Assembly: GCA_944383825.1 (NCBI GenBank) | Contig: CALWRA010000008.1 | Location: 50,790 to 114,789, forward strand | Source of the DNA: an uncultured Acetatifactor sp. | GTDB lineage: Bacteria; Bacillota; Clostridia; Lachnospirales; Lachnospiraceae | DNA length: 64,000 nucleotides | Direction: 5' to 3' | Shown here: positions 1 to 8,576 of the stretch, in pieces | How the letters are laid out: each line of letters opens with the position of its first letter | Numbering within the stretch: position 1 is the first letter of the stretch | Made by a program: the position numbers and the translations under genes | Notes under the pieces: generated by a model | Databases searched by the model: none | What the model saw: only the letters and a program-made list of their open reading frames with translations | Told to the model about the DNA's origin: nothing

Positions 1-649
1 AGACGCTTTCCAGCTTTTCTATGGAACGCTGACTTAAAATGTCAAAGCTTCTGATGGATACCACCTCGTCTCCCCACAGCTCAATGCGATAAGGATTTTC
101 TTCCGTCAGGTCAAAGATGTCCACAATTCCTCCCCGGACGGAAAACTGCCCAGGGCTTTCCACCTGGTAGCTCTTCTCATAGCCCATTTCCACCAGATGC
201 TGGGAAAGCTTTGTTTCGTCCAGGCTTCCCCCTCTATATATATCAATTCTGTCATCCTTGTCCCACAGCACTTGAGGTGCCATAAGCGCCGCATAGGTTG
301 TGACAATTGTAACGGGCTTCCCCTCCAAAATCCGGCGCATAGTGCGAATTCTCTCTCTTGTCAGCTGGTTGCCGTGAATATCCGCCTGAAAAAAAATCAG
401 ATCCTTGGCCGGATAAAGCAGAGTATTCCGGTCATAAAATTTATACTCCTCACAAATTTCCTTTGCCTTCATATCACTGTAAGTAACGATGACCTTATGC
501 TTCAGGCCATCGCTTAAACCATATATCATATGAAGTTTTTGGGAATCCACACATCCCGTCAGCGCTATAACGCCCTCCCCCTTTTTCAGCGCGTCTTTTG
601 TTTCCTGATATTCCGCCAGCTCTTTAAGCGGCGCCAGTAATGCCTGCAT
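1..649 (-). CDS. mfd: Transcription-repair coupling factor Mfd, N-terminal part (cut by window edge)
   Basis: Mfd is an ATP-driven translocase that removes RNA polymerase stalled at DNA lesions and recruits UvrA. Only the first 216 or so codons are here; the rest lies beyond base 1. The translation starts MQALLAPLKELAEY and contains the UvrB-like N-terminal module, with DGLKHKVIVTYSD, KDLIFFQADIHGNQ and a GGIVDIF stretch typical of Mfd. The start is the ATG at 647-649, preceded at about 8 bases by GGGAGG. It lies just downstream of pth on the same strand, the classic pth-mfd order of Bacillota. The identification rests on recognised motifs and on synteny. Confidence 0.9.
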   Translation of the reverse strand, partial: MQALLAPLKELAEYQETKDALKKGEGVIALTGCVDSQKLHMIYGLSDGLKHKVIVTYSDMKAKEICEEYKFYDRNTLLYPAKDLIFFQADIHGNQLTRERIRTMRRILEGKPVTIVTTYAALMAPQVLWDKDDRIDIYRGGSLDETKLSQHLVEMGYEKSYQVESPGQFSVRGGIVDIFDLTEENPYRIELWGDEVVSIRSFDILSQRSIEKLESV

Positions 650-716
650 TCCATGTGCCTCCCGTTTACTTTTCCCCGGTCTTAAGCCATTCGGGCCAAA
701 TCTCCGTCCTATCCGC

Positions 717-1292
717 TCATTTTGCAGCCTTTTTGTTGAAAGCGTTCATGGCGGCCTCCGCATCCTGCATAATAATCATCCGGATAGCCTCCGACGCTCT
801 CTCTGCCGCCTCATCCATTGTGCTGCGCTCATCTTTTGAAAAATGTCCCAGCACATAATCCGCCAAATCGTATCCCTTAGGCTTCTCTCCAACTCCCATT
901 CTGATCCGGATAAAATTTTCCGTGCCCAGACGCGCAATAATATTCTTCAGGCCGTTGTGTCCTCCGGCACTACCTTTCTTTCTAACCCGAAGCTGTCCCG
1001 GCTCCAGACTGACATCATCGGATATTACAAGTAGTTCCCTTTCCGGATCTGCCTTATAATAATCCACCAGTTCCCTTACGCTCTCCCCACTCAGATTCAT
1101 AAAGGTCTGAGGCTTTGCCAGGATACATTTCTTTCCTGCCACATACCCCTTGCCGATAACAGCTTTATGCTTTTTTTCCAGAACCGCAATATTCTCCCGA
1201 TCCGCAAGCCTGTCTACCACGTCAAAACCTATATTATGCCTTGTATTATCATATTCTTTTCCCGGATTTCCCAGACCCACTATAATGTACAC
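717..1292 (-). CDS. pth: Peptidyl-tRNA hydrolase
   Basis: Pth cleaves the ester bond of peptidyl-tRNAs released from stalled ribosomes and recycles the tRNA in the cytoplasm. The 191-residue product begins YIIVGLGNPG after a GTG start. It carries the catalytic NTRHNIG motif, FMNLSGESV and the SDDVSLEPGQLRVR/GGHNGLKN segment, and its length is normal for the family. The reading frame is open further upstream to 1361, but the GTG at 1290-1292 with an AGGTG about 7 bases before it fits family starts. It is followed 67 bases later by mfd, probably in one transcript. Confidence 0.95.
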   Translation of the reverse strand: MYIIVGLGNPGKEYDNTRHNIGFDVVDRLADRENIAVLEKKHKAVIGKGYVAGKKCILAKPQTFMNLSGESVRELVDYYKADPERELLVISDDVSLEPGQLRVRKKGSAGGHNGLKNIIARLGTENFIRIRMGVGEKPKGYDLADYVLGHFSKDERSTMDEAAERASEAIRMIIMQDAEAAMNAFNKKAAK

Positions 1293-1398
1293 AAATGCAC
1301 CTGCTTTCCTGCGTTTTTTCACACGTATTGGTATTGTCTCATTTTTCCCGGAAAAATACAAGTCGCCTGTCCAAAAAAGCCCATGCCTTTTCCCTGGA

Positions 1399-2304
1399 TC
1401 AATAAATTAACGAATCAGCAAACCGTTCTTTCAGTTTATTGAAAAAAAGCTCCGCAGCAGGAGAAAAAATCTGATATTTTTTCCAGACAATATCAAGCCC
1501 GGACATTAGTTTTGGAATAAGCGGCCGAAAGCACAGACTACTGCTCTCCGTTGTATTTGCCAGTTTATCAAGCGTCACTGCATAGCCGATTCCCGCTTCC
1601 ACCATGATGGTCGCGTTATAGACCAGATTAAAGGTGGTGACAATATTTAACTTTTCAAAATCCTCTCCAAACCAGTCGGAGAATTTATTTTCTCCCTGTC
1701 GCGGCGCTATAGCCTGTCTGGAGCAGATGAGCGGCACATTCAGCAGATCGCTTTTTTCTATATATTCTTTTCGGGCGAGAGGGCTGTCCCTGCGCATAAT
1801 AACGCCCCATATATCCTCAGCCGGCAAGCGAATGTAATCGTATTTGGAAATATCGGCGGGCTGAATGAGTATGCCAAAATCCAGGAGCCCTTTATCCAAC
1901 CGTTCCGTAACATCCTGCGCATTTCCGCTGTACAGATGATAATGAACGCCCGGATACAGGTCGCGCAGTTCCTTCGCAATTTCCGCAATCAATTTAATCG
2001 CCTCTGTTTCTCCTCCGCCAATGTAAACATCGCCGCTTATAGTACCTTCCATTGCACTGAACTCTGCTTCTGTTTTATCAACCATAGAAAGAATCTCTTC
2101 TGCCCTTTTTCTCAGCAGCATCCCCTCCATCGTGAGAACAACCCTGTGGCTTTTACGAATGAAAAGCTGCTGCCCCAATTCTTCCTCCAAAGCTCGAATT
2201 TGACGGGACAGCGTCGGCTGCGTTACATGCAAAAAATTAGCCGCTCCAGTAATACTCCCTTCCCGGGCAGTCGCCAAAAAATAACGAAGTACTCGAATTT
2301 CCAC
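1399..2304 (-). CDS. LysR-family transcriptional regulator
   Basis: This 301-residue protein has an N-terminal winged helix-turn-helix (about residues 1-60, with FLHVTQPTLSRQIRALEEELG) and a C-terminal substrate-binding domain of the LysR type. The start is GTG, preceded by AAAGGAGATG about ten bases upstream. It is transcribed divergently from the 2437-3680 pair, the usual arrangement of a LysR regulator and its target, so the small protein and hydrolase are likely under its control. That target assignment is inferred from position only, and the inducer cannot be read from sequence. Confidence 0.9.
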   Translation of the reverse strand: MEIRVLRYFLATAREGSITGAANFLHVTQPTLSRQIRALEEELGQQLFIRKSHRVVLTMEGMLLRKRAEEILSMVDKTEAEFSAMEGTISGDVYIGGGETEAIKLIAEIAKELRDLYPGVHYHLYSGNAQDVTERLDKGLLDFGILIQPADISKYDYIRLPAEDIWGVIMRRDSPLARKEYIEKSDLLNVPLICSRQAIAPRQGENKFSDWFGEDFEKLNIVTTFNLVYNATIMVEAGIGYAVTLDKLANTTESSSLCFRPLIPKLMSGLDIVWKKYQIFSPAAELFFNKLKERFADSLIY

Positions 2305-2344
2305 TCTGTATCATCTCCTTTGCCCTATTATATTCGTTTCTCAA

Positions 2345-2411
2345 ATGCCTGTAAAGCATATCATAGCATAAAAACAAAGTATTTGCGGTTTTTCAGGCAT
2401 AGAACTACAAT
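2345..2411 (+). promoter_or_regulatory. Promoter and inverted repeat between LysR gene and hydrolase operon
   Basis: A -35-like TTGCGG at 2383-2388 and a -10-like TACAAT at 2406-2411 are separated by 17 bases and point towards the 2437 gene. An exact 7-base inverted repeat, ATGCCTG at 2345-2351 and CAGGCAT at 2394-2400, has its right arm inside the promoter spacer. It is a candidate operator for the divergent LysR protein, which is an inference. Confidence 0.5.
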
Positions 2412-2436
2412 ACAGATAACAGGGAGGTGAGGTCAA

Positions 2437-2688
2437 GTGACTCCAATTTCAGAGGAACGAGTTTTCAAGATACGAAGAAATCTGGCGGATGCGGGATGCA
2501 ACGCTCCTTTCATCGAACAGTTTCTTGCTTTGGAACAGCAGCAGAAACGGAAGGAGCAATATGGGCTGCTGTCCCAGTACAGATCTTCTCTCCTCCATGA
2601 GATTCATCGGGAGCAATATAAAATTGACTGTCTTGATCACATGCTCTATACCATGCAAAAAGAGGACAAGGAAAGGAGTAAATTTTAG
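2437..2688 (+). CDS. Small conserved-type protein of unknown function
   Basis: This 83-residue, charged, mostly helical protein is not recognised as a named family. It starts at GTG 2437 after a strong GGGAGGTGA. The central part is rich in Gln, Lys and Arg (ALEQQQKRKEQYGLLSQYRSSLLHEIHREQYKIDCLDHML), which suggests a helical hairpin or coiled coil. The stop codon is two bases before the ATG of the alpha/beta hydrolase, so the two are translationally close and surely co-transcribed. It resembles in size and position the small helical proteins often paired with oxidoreductase or hydrolase genes, but no function is assigned. Confidence 0.75.
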   Translation: MTPISEERVFKIRRNLADAGCNAPFIEQFLALEQQQKRKEQYGLLSQYRSSLLHEIHREQYKIDCLDHMLYTMQKEDKERSKF

Positions 2689-2690
2689 TT

Positions 2691-3680
2691 ATGGAAGAAA
2701 AATTGATTTTAACAGAAGAATGGGATAAGACCTTCCCCAAAAGCGATAGAATAAACCATCGCAAAGTGACTTTTCATAACCGTTATGGCATCCCCCTCGC
2801 AGCCGATCTTTACGAACCCAAAGACGCGGCGGGAAAGCTGTCGGCTATTGCTGTCTGCGGTCCATTCGGCGCAGTGAAGGAGCAGGCAGCCGGGCTGTAC
2901 GCTCAGATAATGGCCCTGCGTGGATTCCTGACCATTGCTTTCGATCCGTCTTTCATCGGAGAAAGCGGAGGCCATCCCCGCTGTATGGCCTCCCCGGACA
3001 TCAATACGGAAGATTTTCAGGCAGCTGTAGATTTCCTCTCGATGCAGGATCAAGTAAATTCGGAGAAAATCGGCATCATCGGCATTTGCGGCTGGGGCGG
3101 CATGGCCCTAAACGCAGCGGCGCTGGACACCCGCATTCGGGCGACCATGACCTCCACCATGTACGACATGACCCGGGTAAATGCCAACGGCTACTTTGAC
3201 GCCGAGGACTCTGAGGATGCACGCCACGCCAAAAAGCAGGCATTAAACGCCCAGAGACTGGAAGACTATAAAAACGGCCGCCATGCTCCGGGCGGAGGCG
3301 TTGCAGATCCTCTTCCACAGGACGCTCCCTTCTTTGTGAAGGATTACTATGACTATTACAAGACCAAGCGAGGATACCATGCACGCTCTCTGAATTCCAA
3401 CAGCGGCTGGAATGTGATCGGCTGTATGTCCTTTATGAACCAGCCCATTCTGCGGTACAGCAACGAGATCCGCAGCGCCGTGCTGATGATACACGGTGAA
3501 AAAGCCCACTCCTGCTACTTTAGCAAGGACGCCTTCGCCGACATGGTAAAAGACAATCCTTACGCCGCCAACAAAGAGCTATTGATTATTCCCGACGCAG
3601 CGCATACCGATCTATACGACCGGACGGATGTGATCCCCTTCGATAAAATCGCGGATTTCTTCAGGAAGGCAATGCAGTGA
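2691..3680 (+). CDS. Alpha/beta hydrolase with unusual nucleophile elbow
   Basis: This is a 329-residue cytosolic alpha/beta-hydrolase fold protein of the dienelactone-hydrolase/YcjY-like type. The N-terminal part gives VTFHNRYGIPLAADLYEP, the oxyanion region AVCGPFGAVKEQ, and the C-terminal IPDAAHTDLYD supplies the candidate catalytic His. The nucleophile elbow at residues 131-137 is GICGWGG. In relatives the position of the Trp is usually Ser (G-x-C-x-S-G-G), so either Cys133 or another residue acts, or the enzyme has lost classical esterase chemistry. The ATG follows AAGGAG at about 12 bases. It forms a two-gene operon with the preceding small protein. The substrate is unknown. Confidence 0.85.
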   Translation: MEEKLILTEEWDKTFPKSDRINHRKVTFHNRYGIPLAADLYEPKDAAGKLSAIAVCGPFGAVKEQAAGLYAQIMALRGFLTIAFDPSFIGESGGHPRCMASPDINTEDFQAAVDFLSMQDQVNSEKIGIIGICGWGGMALNAAALDTRIRATMTSTMYDMTRVNANGYFDAEDSEDARHAKKQALNAQRLEDYKNGRHAPGGGVADPLPQDAPFFVKDYYDYYKTKRGYHARSLNSNSGWNVIGCMSFMNQPILRYSNEIRSAVLMIHGEKAHSCYFSKDAFADMVKDNPYAANKELLIIPDAAHTDLYDRTDVIPFDKIADFFRKAMQ

Positions 3681-3793
3681 AATGGACGATTAAAACTCAG
3701 ACAGCTTGTCCGAAGCTTTTGAACATAACGCAAGGGAATCTGGGAATGCAGGGCTTCCAGCGTACCTGGTCATTAGCCCGCAGCGCCCGTAAA

Positions 3794-3839
3794 AGGAGGG
3801 TATCCCTCAAGTCATTTCCGACTTTCGGGACACCCTCCT
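3794..3839 (-). terminator. Stem-loop, probable terminator of the spoVG transcript
   Basis: The arms AGGAGGGTATCCC (3794-3806) and GGGACACCCTCCT (3827-3839) pair over 13 positions with one mismatch that becomes a G-U pair in the minus-strand RNA. On that strand the stem is followed by TTTT. It lies between the convergent hydrolase and spoVG genes and may work in both directions. Confidence 0.6.
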
Positions 3840-3911
3840 CCTTCTCTCCGCAGCCTATATTCCGCTTTACAGCAGGCTTATCAAGATGACCTCAAACAAT
3901 CAATTTTCACG

Positions 3912-4190
3912 CTATGTGATGATCTCCTCCGATTCATCCAGAGCCTTTTCATAATTTTCAAGAATAACGCTCTGTATAGCCGTTCTTGTGGCTGAATTGA
4001 TGGGATGCGCAATGTCGCGGTATTCCCCGTCCGTTGCCTTTTTGCTGGGCATTGCGATAAACAATCCCTTCTCTCCTTCAATCACCTTAATATCATGCAC
4101 TACAAATTCGTCATCCAAGGTAATGGAAACAATGGCTTTCATTTTGCCTTCTTTTGTTATCTTGCGAACACGAACATCTGTTATCTGCAT
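3912..4190 (-). CDS. spoVG: Septation/sporulation regulator SpoVG
   Basis: SpoVG is a small RNA- and DNA-binding regulator that affects asymmetric septation, capsule and virulence genes in Bacillota. The product reads [11 protein letters not shown]...[23 protein letters not shown], which matches the family almost throughout; about 92 residues is its usual length. An in-frame ATG nine bases upstream (4199) sits only one base after the AGGGGG ribosome-binding site, so the ATG at 4188-4190, about 10 bases from it, is the better start. It is followed by a stem-loop terminator and lies downstream of glgCD on the same strand. Confidence 0.95.
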   Translation of the reverse strand: MQITDVRVRKITKEGKMKAIVSITLDDEFVVHDIKVIEGEKGLFIAMPSKKATDGEYRDIAHPINSATRTAIQSVILENYEKALDESEEIIT

Positions 4191-4223
4191 ATGTGCCATT
4201 CCCCCTAGTCTGTTAATCTTTTG

Positions 4224-5342
4224 CTAAATTACGTACCGCTCGTTGCGCTCCACCACAATCCTGATCTCGCCCTCGCCTACGTAATAAGAATTCGCGCGTA
4301 TGGTGTCACGACTTTCCACAATACAATTCTCTATATGGGTATTGTCCCCAATATAAACATCATTCAGTATGATGCTATTCTTTATTACACAGTTATTTCC
4401 CACATAGCTCTTTTTAAAAATAACAGAATTTTCTACAGTTCCGTTTATAATACACCCGCTGGAAATCAAACTGTTTTTGATTTGAGCGCCCACATTGTAT
4501 TTTGCAGGCGGCAGATCGTCTACCTTAGAATAAATATCCGGATACTGCTTGAAAAAATAATTTCTCACATCCGCTTTCAGGAAATCCATATTAGTATTAT
4601 AGTAATCCTCCACAGACGCGATATTTCTCCAATAGCTCCTGATCTTGTAACCATAAATTCTCTTGATGTCCTTGTAGCGGATCAGAATATCCCGCACAAA
4701 ATCATATCTGTCCTCCTCTGCGCACTTTTCAATCATTTCAATGAGAAGACGACGGCGAATTACATAAATGCCGCAGGAAACAGTGCTTGTCTTGGCTTTA
4801 AGAGGCTTTTCCTCAAATTCCTCGATACGGCTCTCCTCATTCATGCGCACGGTTCCAAAGCGCTCTATGTCCGTTCCCGGCTCCATATCCCGACACACCA
4901 CTGTAATATCCGCTCTCTTTTCAATATGGTACTCCAGAACTTTATTGAAATCCATTTTGTAAATGCCGTCGCCTGAAGAAATTACCACATAGGGCTCATG
5001 GCTGTTTTTCAGAAAGCTTAAATTTTGATAAATTGCATCCGCCGTCCCCCTGTACCAATTGCTGTTGTCCGCCGTCACAGCCGGCGTAAACACGAAGAGC
5101 CCTCCCTGCTTGCGTCCAAAATCCCACCATTTGGAGGAACTCAAATGCTCATTCAGGCTTCTGGCATTATACTGGGTAAAAACCGCCACCTTCTGAATAT
5201 GGGAATTGGACATATTGCTCAATGTAAAATCAATACTCCGGTAGCTGCCTGCAATCGGCATTGCGCAGATCGCTCTTTTCTGTGACAGTTCCCGCATTCT
5301 ATGGTTATTACCGCCTGCTAAAATAATTCCAATTGCTCTCAC
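4224..5342 (-). CDS. glgD: Glucose-1-phosphate adenylyltransferase regulatory subunit GlgD
   Basis: GlgD is the non-catalytic partner of GlgC in Bacillota and increases ADP-glucose synthesis for glycogen. The 372-residue product has the nucleotidyltransferase fold at the N-terminus (RAIGIILAGGNNHRMRELSQKRAICAMPIAG, a degenerate form of the GlgC signature) and a C-terminal left-handed beta-helix with hexapeptide-like repeats (NSLISSGCIINGTVENSVIF). The GTG start overlaps the glgC stop by one base (TAGTG), which implies translational coupling. The altered active-site loop compared with GlgC is what separates the two subunits. Confidence 0.93.
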   Translation of the reverse strand: MRAIGIILAGGNNHRMRELSQKRAICAMPIAGSYRSIDFTLSNMSNSHIQKVAVFTQYNARSLNEHLSSSKWWDFGRKQGGLFVFTPAVTADNSNWYRGTADAIYQNLSFLKNSHEPYVVISSGDGIYKMDFNKVLEYHIEKRADITVVCRDMEPGTDIERFGTVRMNEESRIEEFEEKPLKAKTSTVSCGIYVIRRRLLIEMIEKCAEEDRYDFVRDILIRYKDIKRIYGYKIRSYWRNIASVEDYYNTNMDFLKADVRNYFFKQYPDIYSKVDDLPPAKYNVGAQIKNSLISSGCIINGTVENSVIFKKSYVGNNCVIKNSIILNDVYIGDNTHIENCIVESRDTIRANSYYVGEGEIRIVVERNERYVI

Positions 5343-6613
5343 TACTGTTCACCTGCCTTAATTAATGTTTTGCCGCTTGCAAGCACGGAGTTCTCATAGT
5401 CTGCCGCCGATGTGACTCCGAACACCACGGAATTTTTTCCTATGCTGATGTTGTCCGGGATCACGCTTTTTTCTCCTACGGTGACAATTCCATGATTATA
5501 AATATGAGGAGCCGTATCATTCTCCGCTTCATCCCCCACGCCGAGCTTCACGCCGCTGCCGATCTCCACGTTCTCCGCAATAATCGCTTTGTTGAGCTCA
5601 CAGCCCTCTCCGATTGCAGTCTGGTTCATGATTATGGAATCTCTAACCACCGTCCCTTTGCCAATGGTAACGCCGCACCCGATCACAGAATTATAAACCT
5701 CGCCCTCTATGTCCGAACCTTCTCCGATAATGCTTCTCTCCACAACACTGCTCTCGGCAATATACTGAGGCGGAAGTATCTCGCTCTTGGTATATATTTT
5801 CCAATATTCTTCATACAGGTTGAATTCAGGAACTATGTCAATCAGCTCCATGTTGGCCTCCCAGTAGGAGCTAAGAGTCCCCACATCCTTCCAGTAGCCC
5901 GTAAATTCATAGGCGTACAGAGGTGCGCCCTTCTCATGGCAGTAAGGAATGACATGTTTTCCAAAGTCCAGGGCAGGCTGCTCATTCATTGCGATCAAAG
6001 CATCCCTCAGGGTCTTCCAGTTGAAAATATAAATACCCATGCTTGCCAGATTGCTTCTGGGATGCTCCGGCTTTTCCTCAAATTCCGTAATTTTTTTGTT
6101 CTCATCGACAATCATAATACCGAACCGGCTTGCCTCCTCTATGGGAACCGGCATAACGGCTATGGTAACCTCCGCTCCATTGGCCTTATGGAAATCCAGC
6201 ATGACCTCGTAATCCATCTTATATATGTGGTCTCCTGAAAGAATCAGCACATAATCGGGATGAAAACTTTCCATATATTCCAGGTTCTGGTAAATGGCAT
6301 TGGCCGTTCCCGTATACCATTCGCTGTTAGAGCTTTTCTCATAGGGCGGAAGAACGGTAACACCTCCGATATTACGATCCAGATCCCACGGAATACCGAT
6401 TCCTATGTGCGTATTCAACCGCAGAGGCTGATACTGTGTTAATACACCAACCGTATCAACTCCGGAGTTAATACAGTTGGAAAGCGGGAAGTCGATAATG
6501 CGGTATTTTCCCCCGAACGCTACCGCAGGCTTTGCAACTTTGGAGGTCAGTACTCCCAGACGGCTGCCTTGTCCTCCTGCCAGTAACATGGCGATCATTT
6601 CTTTCTTAATCAT
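5342..6613 (-). CDS. glgC: Glucose-1-phosphate adenylyltransferase GlgC
   Basis: GlgC makes ADP-glucose from ATP and glucose-1-phosphate, the committed step of bacterial glycogen synthesis. The 423-residue product has the signature [39 protein letters not shown] at residues 9-47, the sugar-phosphate region [19 protein letters not shown], and a C-terminal beta-helix. It starts at ATG 6611-6613 after TGAGG. A near-consensus promoter lies about 45 bases upstream and glgD follows with a one-base overlap, so the pair forms an operon. Glycogen branching and synthase genes are not in the window. Confidence 0.96.
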   Translation of the reverse strand: MIKKEMIAMLLAGGQGSRLGVLTSKVAKPAVAFGGKYRIIDFPLSNCINSGVDTVGVLTQYQPLRLNTHIGIGIPWDLDRNIGGVTVLPPYEKSSNSEWYTGTANAIYQNLEYMESFHPDYVLILSGDHIYKMDYEVMLDFHKANGAEVTIAVMPVPIEEASRFGIMIVDENKKITEFEEKPEHPRSNLASMGIYIFNWKTLRDALIAMNEQPALDFGKHVIPYCHEKGAPLYAYEFTGYWKDVGTLSSYWEANMELIDIVPEFNLYEEYWKIYTKSEILPPQYIAESSVVERSIIGEGSDIEGEVYNSVIGCGVTIGKGTVVRDSIIMNQTAIGEGCELNKAIIAENVEIGSGVKLGVGDEAENDTAPHIYNHGIVTVGEKSVIPDNISIGKNSVVFGVTSAADYENSVLASGKTLIKAGEQ

Positions 6614-6657
6614 GTCCTCACCTCAATCTAGCCTTTACCATTATTATTGATGGCATT

Positions 6658-6686
6658 ATTATAGCATATCCACACAGGAAAGTGAA
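6658..6686 (-). promoter_or_regulatory. Promoter of glgCD
   Basis: Read on the minus strand, TTCACT (6681-6686) and TATAAT (6658-6663) are 17 bases apart, and TGC directly before the -10 gives an extended -10 element. It lies about 45 bases before the glgC start. Confidence 0.75.
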
Positions 6687-6709
6687 TATTTATTCCGGAA
6701 ATATTTTGA

Positions 6710-6752
6710 TTTTTTATATTTTTCAATATGTATTTTTTATATTTTTCAATAT
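6710..6752. repeat. Exact 20-base AT-rich tandem repeat between glgC and murC
   Basis: TTTTTTATATTTTTCAATAT occurs at 6710-6729 and again at 6733-6752, a 23-base period. It sits upstream of the glgC promoter and in the leader side of murC. It could act as an upstream promoter (UP) element or a binding site for a regulator; no protein is assigned. Confidence 0.6.
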
Positions 6753-6841
6753 ATTACTTGTATTTTTTTGTTTATTTTATTCAATACAACTTATGTTTTT
6801 GGCTTTTTTATACCGTCGTTTTAGACATTTTCCTTTTTCAT

Positions 6842-6870
6842 TTGTTTTTTGCGTCCCAGATGTATATAAT
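6842..6870 (+). promoter_or_regulatory. Promoter of murC
   Basis: TTGTTT (6842-6847) and TATAAT (6865-6870) are separated by 17 bases. Transcription would begin about 30 bases before the murC start, leaving room for the AAAGGAAG ribosome-binding site. Confidence 0.6.
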
Positions 6871-6906
6871 ATAGGGGTACAATAACTTTATAAAGGAAGT
6901 GCCATC

Positions 6907-8304
6907 ATGTATCAGATAGATTTCACGCACCCTTCCCATGTTTATTTTGTCGGCATCGGCGGAATCAGCATGAGCGGCCTTGCCGAGATTCTGGCGGACG
7001 CCGGATTTCAGGTTTCCGGCTCCGACAGGTCAAAAAGCTCTCTTACCGAAGGTCTGGAGACCCGGGGGATCACCGTATTCTACGGACAAAGCCGAGAAAA
7101 CATCACCGATGATCTGGACTGTGTAATCTTTACAAGCGCCATACGGGAGGATAATCCCGAATATATCGCCGCCCACGAAAAAAACATACCCTGTCTGACC
7201 CGCGCAGAGCTTCTGGGACAGATCATGAAAAATTACAGCACGCCCATTGCAGTCAGCGGCACTCATGGAAAAACCACCACCACATCCATGATCAGCGAAA
7301 TACTTCTTCAGGGTGATACCGATCCCACTCTTTCCATAGGAGGAATGCTTAAAACCATAGGCGGCAATATCCGTGTAGGAAAATCCGGGCTGTTTGTAAC
7401 GGAAGCCTGCGAATACACCAATAGCTTTCTCAGCTTTTTTCCGAAGATCGGCATTATTCTGAATATAGAAGAAGACCATCTGGACTTTTTCAGGGATCTT
7501 GAAGATATACGCCGCTCCTTCCGCCGTTTTGCCGAACTTTTGCCAAGAGAAGGCTGCCTGATCATAAACGGAGACATCCCCTGCCTGGGAGAGATTACCG
7601 AGGGCCTGTCCTGCCGGATTATCACCTACGGCATTGGCCATACCAACACAGAAGGCAATCCCATGGATTATTATCCGTCAGATATTACGCATGACAAATC
7701 CGGGCATCCCTCCTTTCATCTTCACGGTCCCGGGAAAAGCCTGAGACAATTTGCGCTGAACGTGCCCGGCGACCACAATGTCAGCAATGCAATTGCCGCA
7801 ATCGCTCTGGCCGATCTTCTGGCCGTTCCCGATTCCGTCACCGCCCGGGCTCTTCTTTCTTTTTCAGGAACCGACAGACGTTTCGAATATAAAGGTAAAA
7901 TCGGCGGTGTTACCATAATAGATGATTATGCTCATCATCCCACAGAAATTACTGCAACTTTAAAAGCTGCTAAAAATATCCCTCACAAGACTCTGTGGTG
8001 TGTATTTCAGCCCCATACCTATACCCGCACCAAGGCCTTTTTAAAGGACTTTGCAAAAGCCCTATGCCTGGCGGACAAAGTGGTGCTGGCGGATATTTAC
8101 GCTGCCAGGGAGACCGACACCCTTGGCATCAGCTCGGATACCCTGAGGGAAGAAATCCAAGCCTTAGGCCATGAATGCTTTTATCTCCCCTCTTTTGATG
8201 AGATCGAAAATTTTCTTTTGGAAAATTGCATAACCGGTGATCTGTTGATAACTATGGGTGCCGGAGACGTGCATAAAATCGGAGAAAACCTCTTAGGAAT
8301 TTAA
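6907..8304 (+). CDS. murC: UDP-N-acetylmuramate--L-alanine ligase MurC
   Basis: MurC adds L-alanine to UDP-MurNAc, using ATP, in the cytoplasmic stage of peptidoglycan synthesis. The 465-residue protein has the Rossmann-type N-terminal UDP-binding domain (FVGIGGISMSGLAEIL), the Mur ligase ATP loop GTHGKTTTT at about residues 118-126, the EACEYTNSFLSF and ILNIEEDHLDFF central motifs, and the C-terminal domain with IDDYAHHPTEI. Length and motif order are standard. The ATG at 6907 follows AAAGGAAG. It is monocistronic by appearance: its own promoter precedes it and a 230-base spacer follows. Confidence 0.96.
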   Translation: MYQIDFTHPSHVYFVGIGGISMSGLAEILADAGFQVSGSDRSKSSLTEGLETRGITVFYGQSRENITDDLDCVIFTSAIREDNPEYIAAHEKNIPCLTRAELLGQIMKNYSTPIAVSGTHGKTTTTSMISEILLQGDTDPTLSIGGMLKTIGGNIRVGKSGLFVTEACEYTNSFLSFFPKIGIILNIEEDHLDFFRDLEDIRRSFRRFAELLPREGCLIINGDIPCLGEITEGLSCRIITYGIGHTNTEGNPMDYYPSDITHDKSGHPSFHLHGPGKSLRQFALNVPGDHNVSNAIAAIALADLLAVPDSVTARALLSFSGTDRRFEYKGKIGGVTIIDDYAHHPTEITATLKAAKNIPHKTLWCVFQPHTYTRTKAFLKDFAKALCLADKVVLADIYAARETDTLGISSDTLREEIQALGHECFYLPSFDEIENFLLENCITGDLLITMGAGDVHKIGENLLGI

Positions 8305-8452
8305 TTTTCCACATTATCCACAGTACCGGCGGCAATCCGATCCGCCTTTGGGCTGTGGATATTTTTTTCCTTTTTGTGGATGACGGCTTTATTCCTTTCC
8401 TTGCTTTTTCGGCCTGAAGTTCCTTTTATCCACAATGTCCACATTTTCCACA
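8305..8452. promoter_or_regulatory. Cluster of seven DnaA-box-like sites
   Basis: Two exact TTATCCACA boxes (8314-8322 and 8426-8434) are accompanied by near matches. TTTTCCACA occurs at 8305-8313 and 8444-8452, ATGTCCACA at 8435-8443, and ATATCCACA and TCATCCACA on the minus strand at 8354-8362 and 8375-8383. All lie within 150 bases, 70-270 bases upstream of the dnaD-like gene. A role in DnaA-dependent control of the primosome genes, or in DnaA titration, is an inference. Confidence 0.7.
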
Positions 8453-8518
8453 TTTTGTTCGAACCCCTGCGTTTTCAAGCGTTTCGGGAATTTGACTATT
8501 TCTTTTTTTTACACCCTG

Positions 8519-8527
8519 TGCTATACT
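8519..8527 (+). promoter_or_regulatory. Extended -10 element of the dnaD-like operon
   Basis: TGC-TATACT at 8519-8527 is an extended -10 match. TTGACT at 8492-8497 is 24 bases away, too far to be its partner, so the -35 is weak. The spacing puts the transcript start near 8534, before the ATG at 8577 but only a few bases before an in-frame TTG at 8538. Confidence 0.45.
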
Positions 8528-8576
8528 GTGATGTACTTTGAATGCGAAGGGTAAGGGAAAGGATAGTGTTTTTGTT

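Noticed and set aside
3677..3889. 70-codon frame after the alpha/beta hydrolase
   Set aside because: Spans the stem-loop terminator and has no protein-like pattern.
4221..4976. 251-codon frame opposite glgD
   Set aside because: Shadow of glgD on the other strand; sequence is low-quality and unrelated to any family seen.
8305..8452. DnaA-box cluster taken as the chromosome origin
   Set aside because: No dnaA, dnaN or rpmH next to it and no clear AT-rich unwinding stretch; kept as a regulatory or titration cluster.
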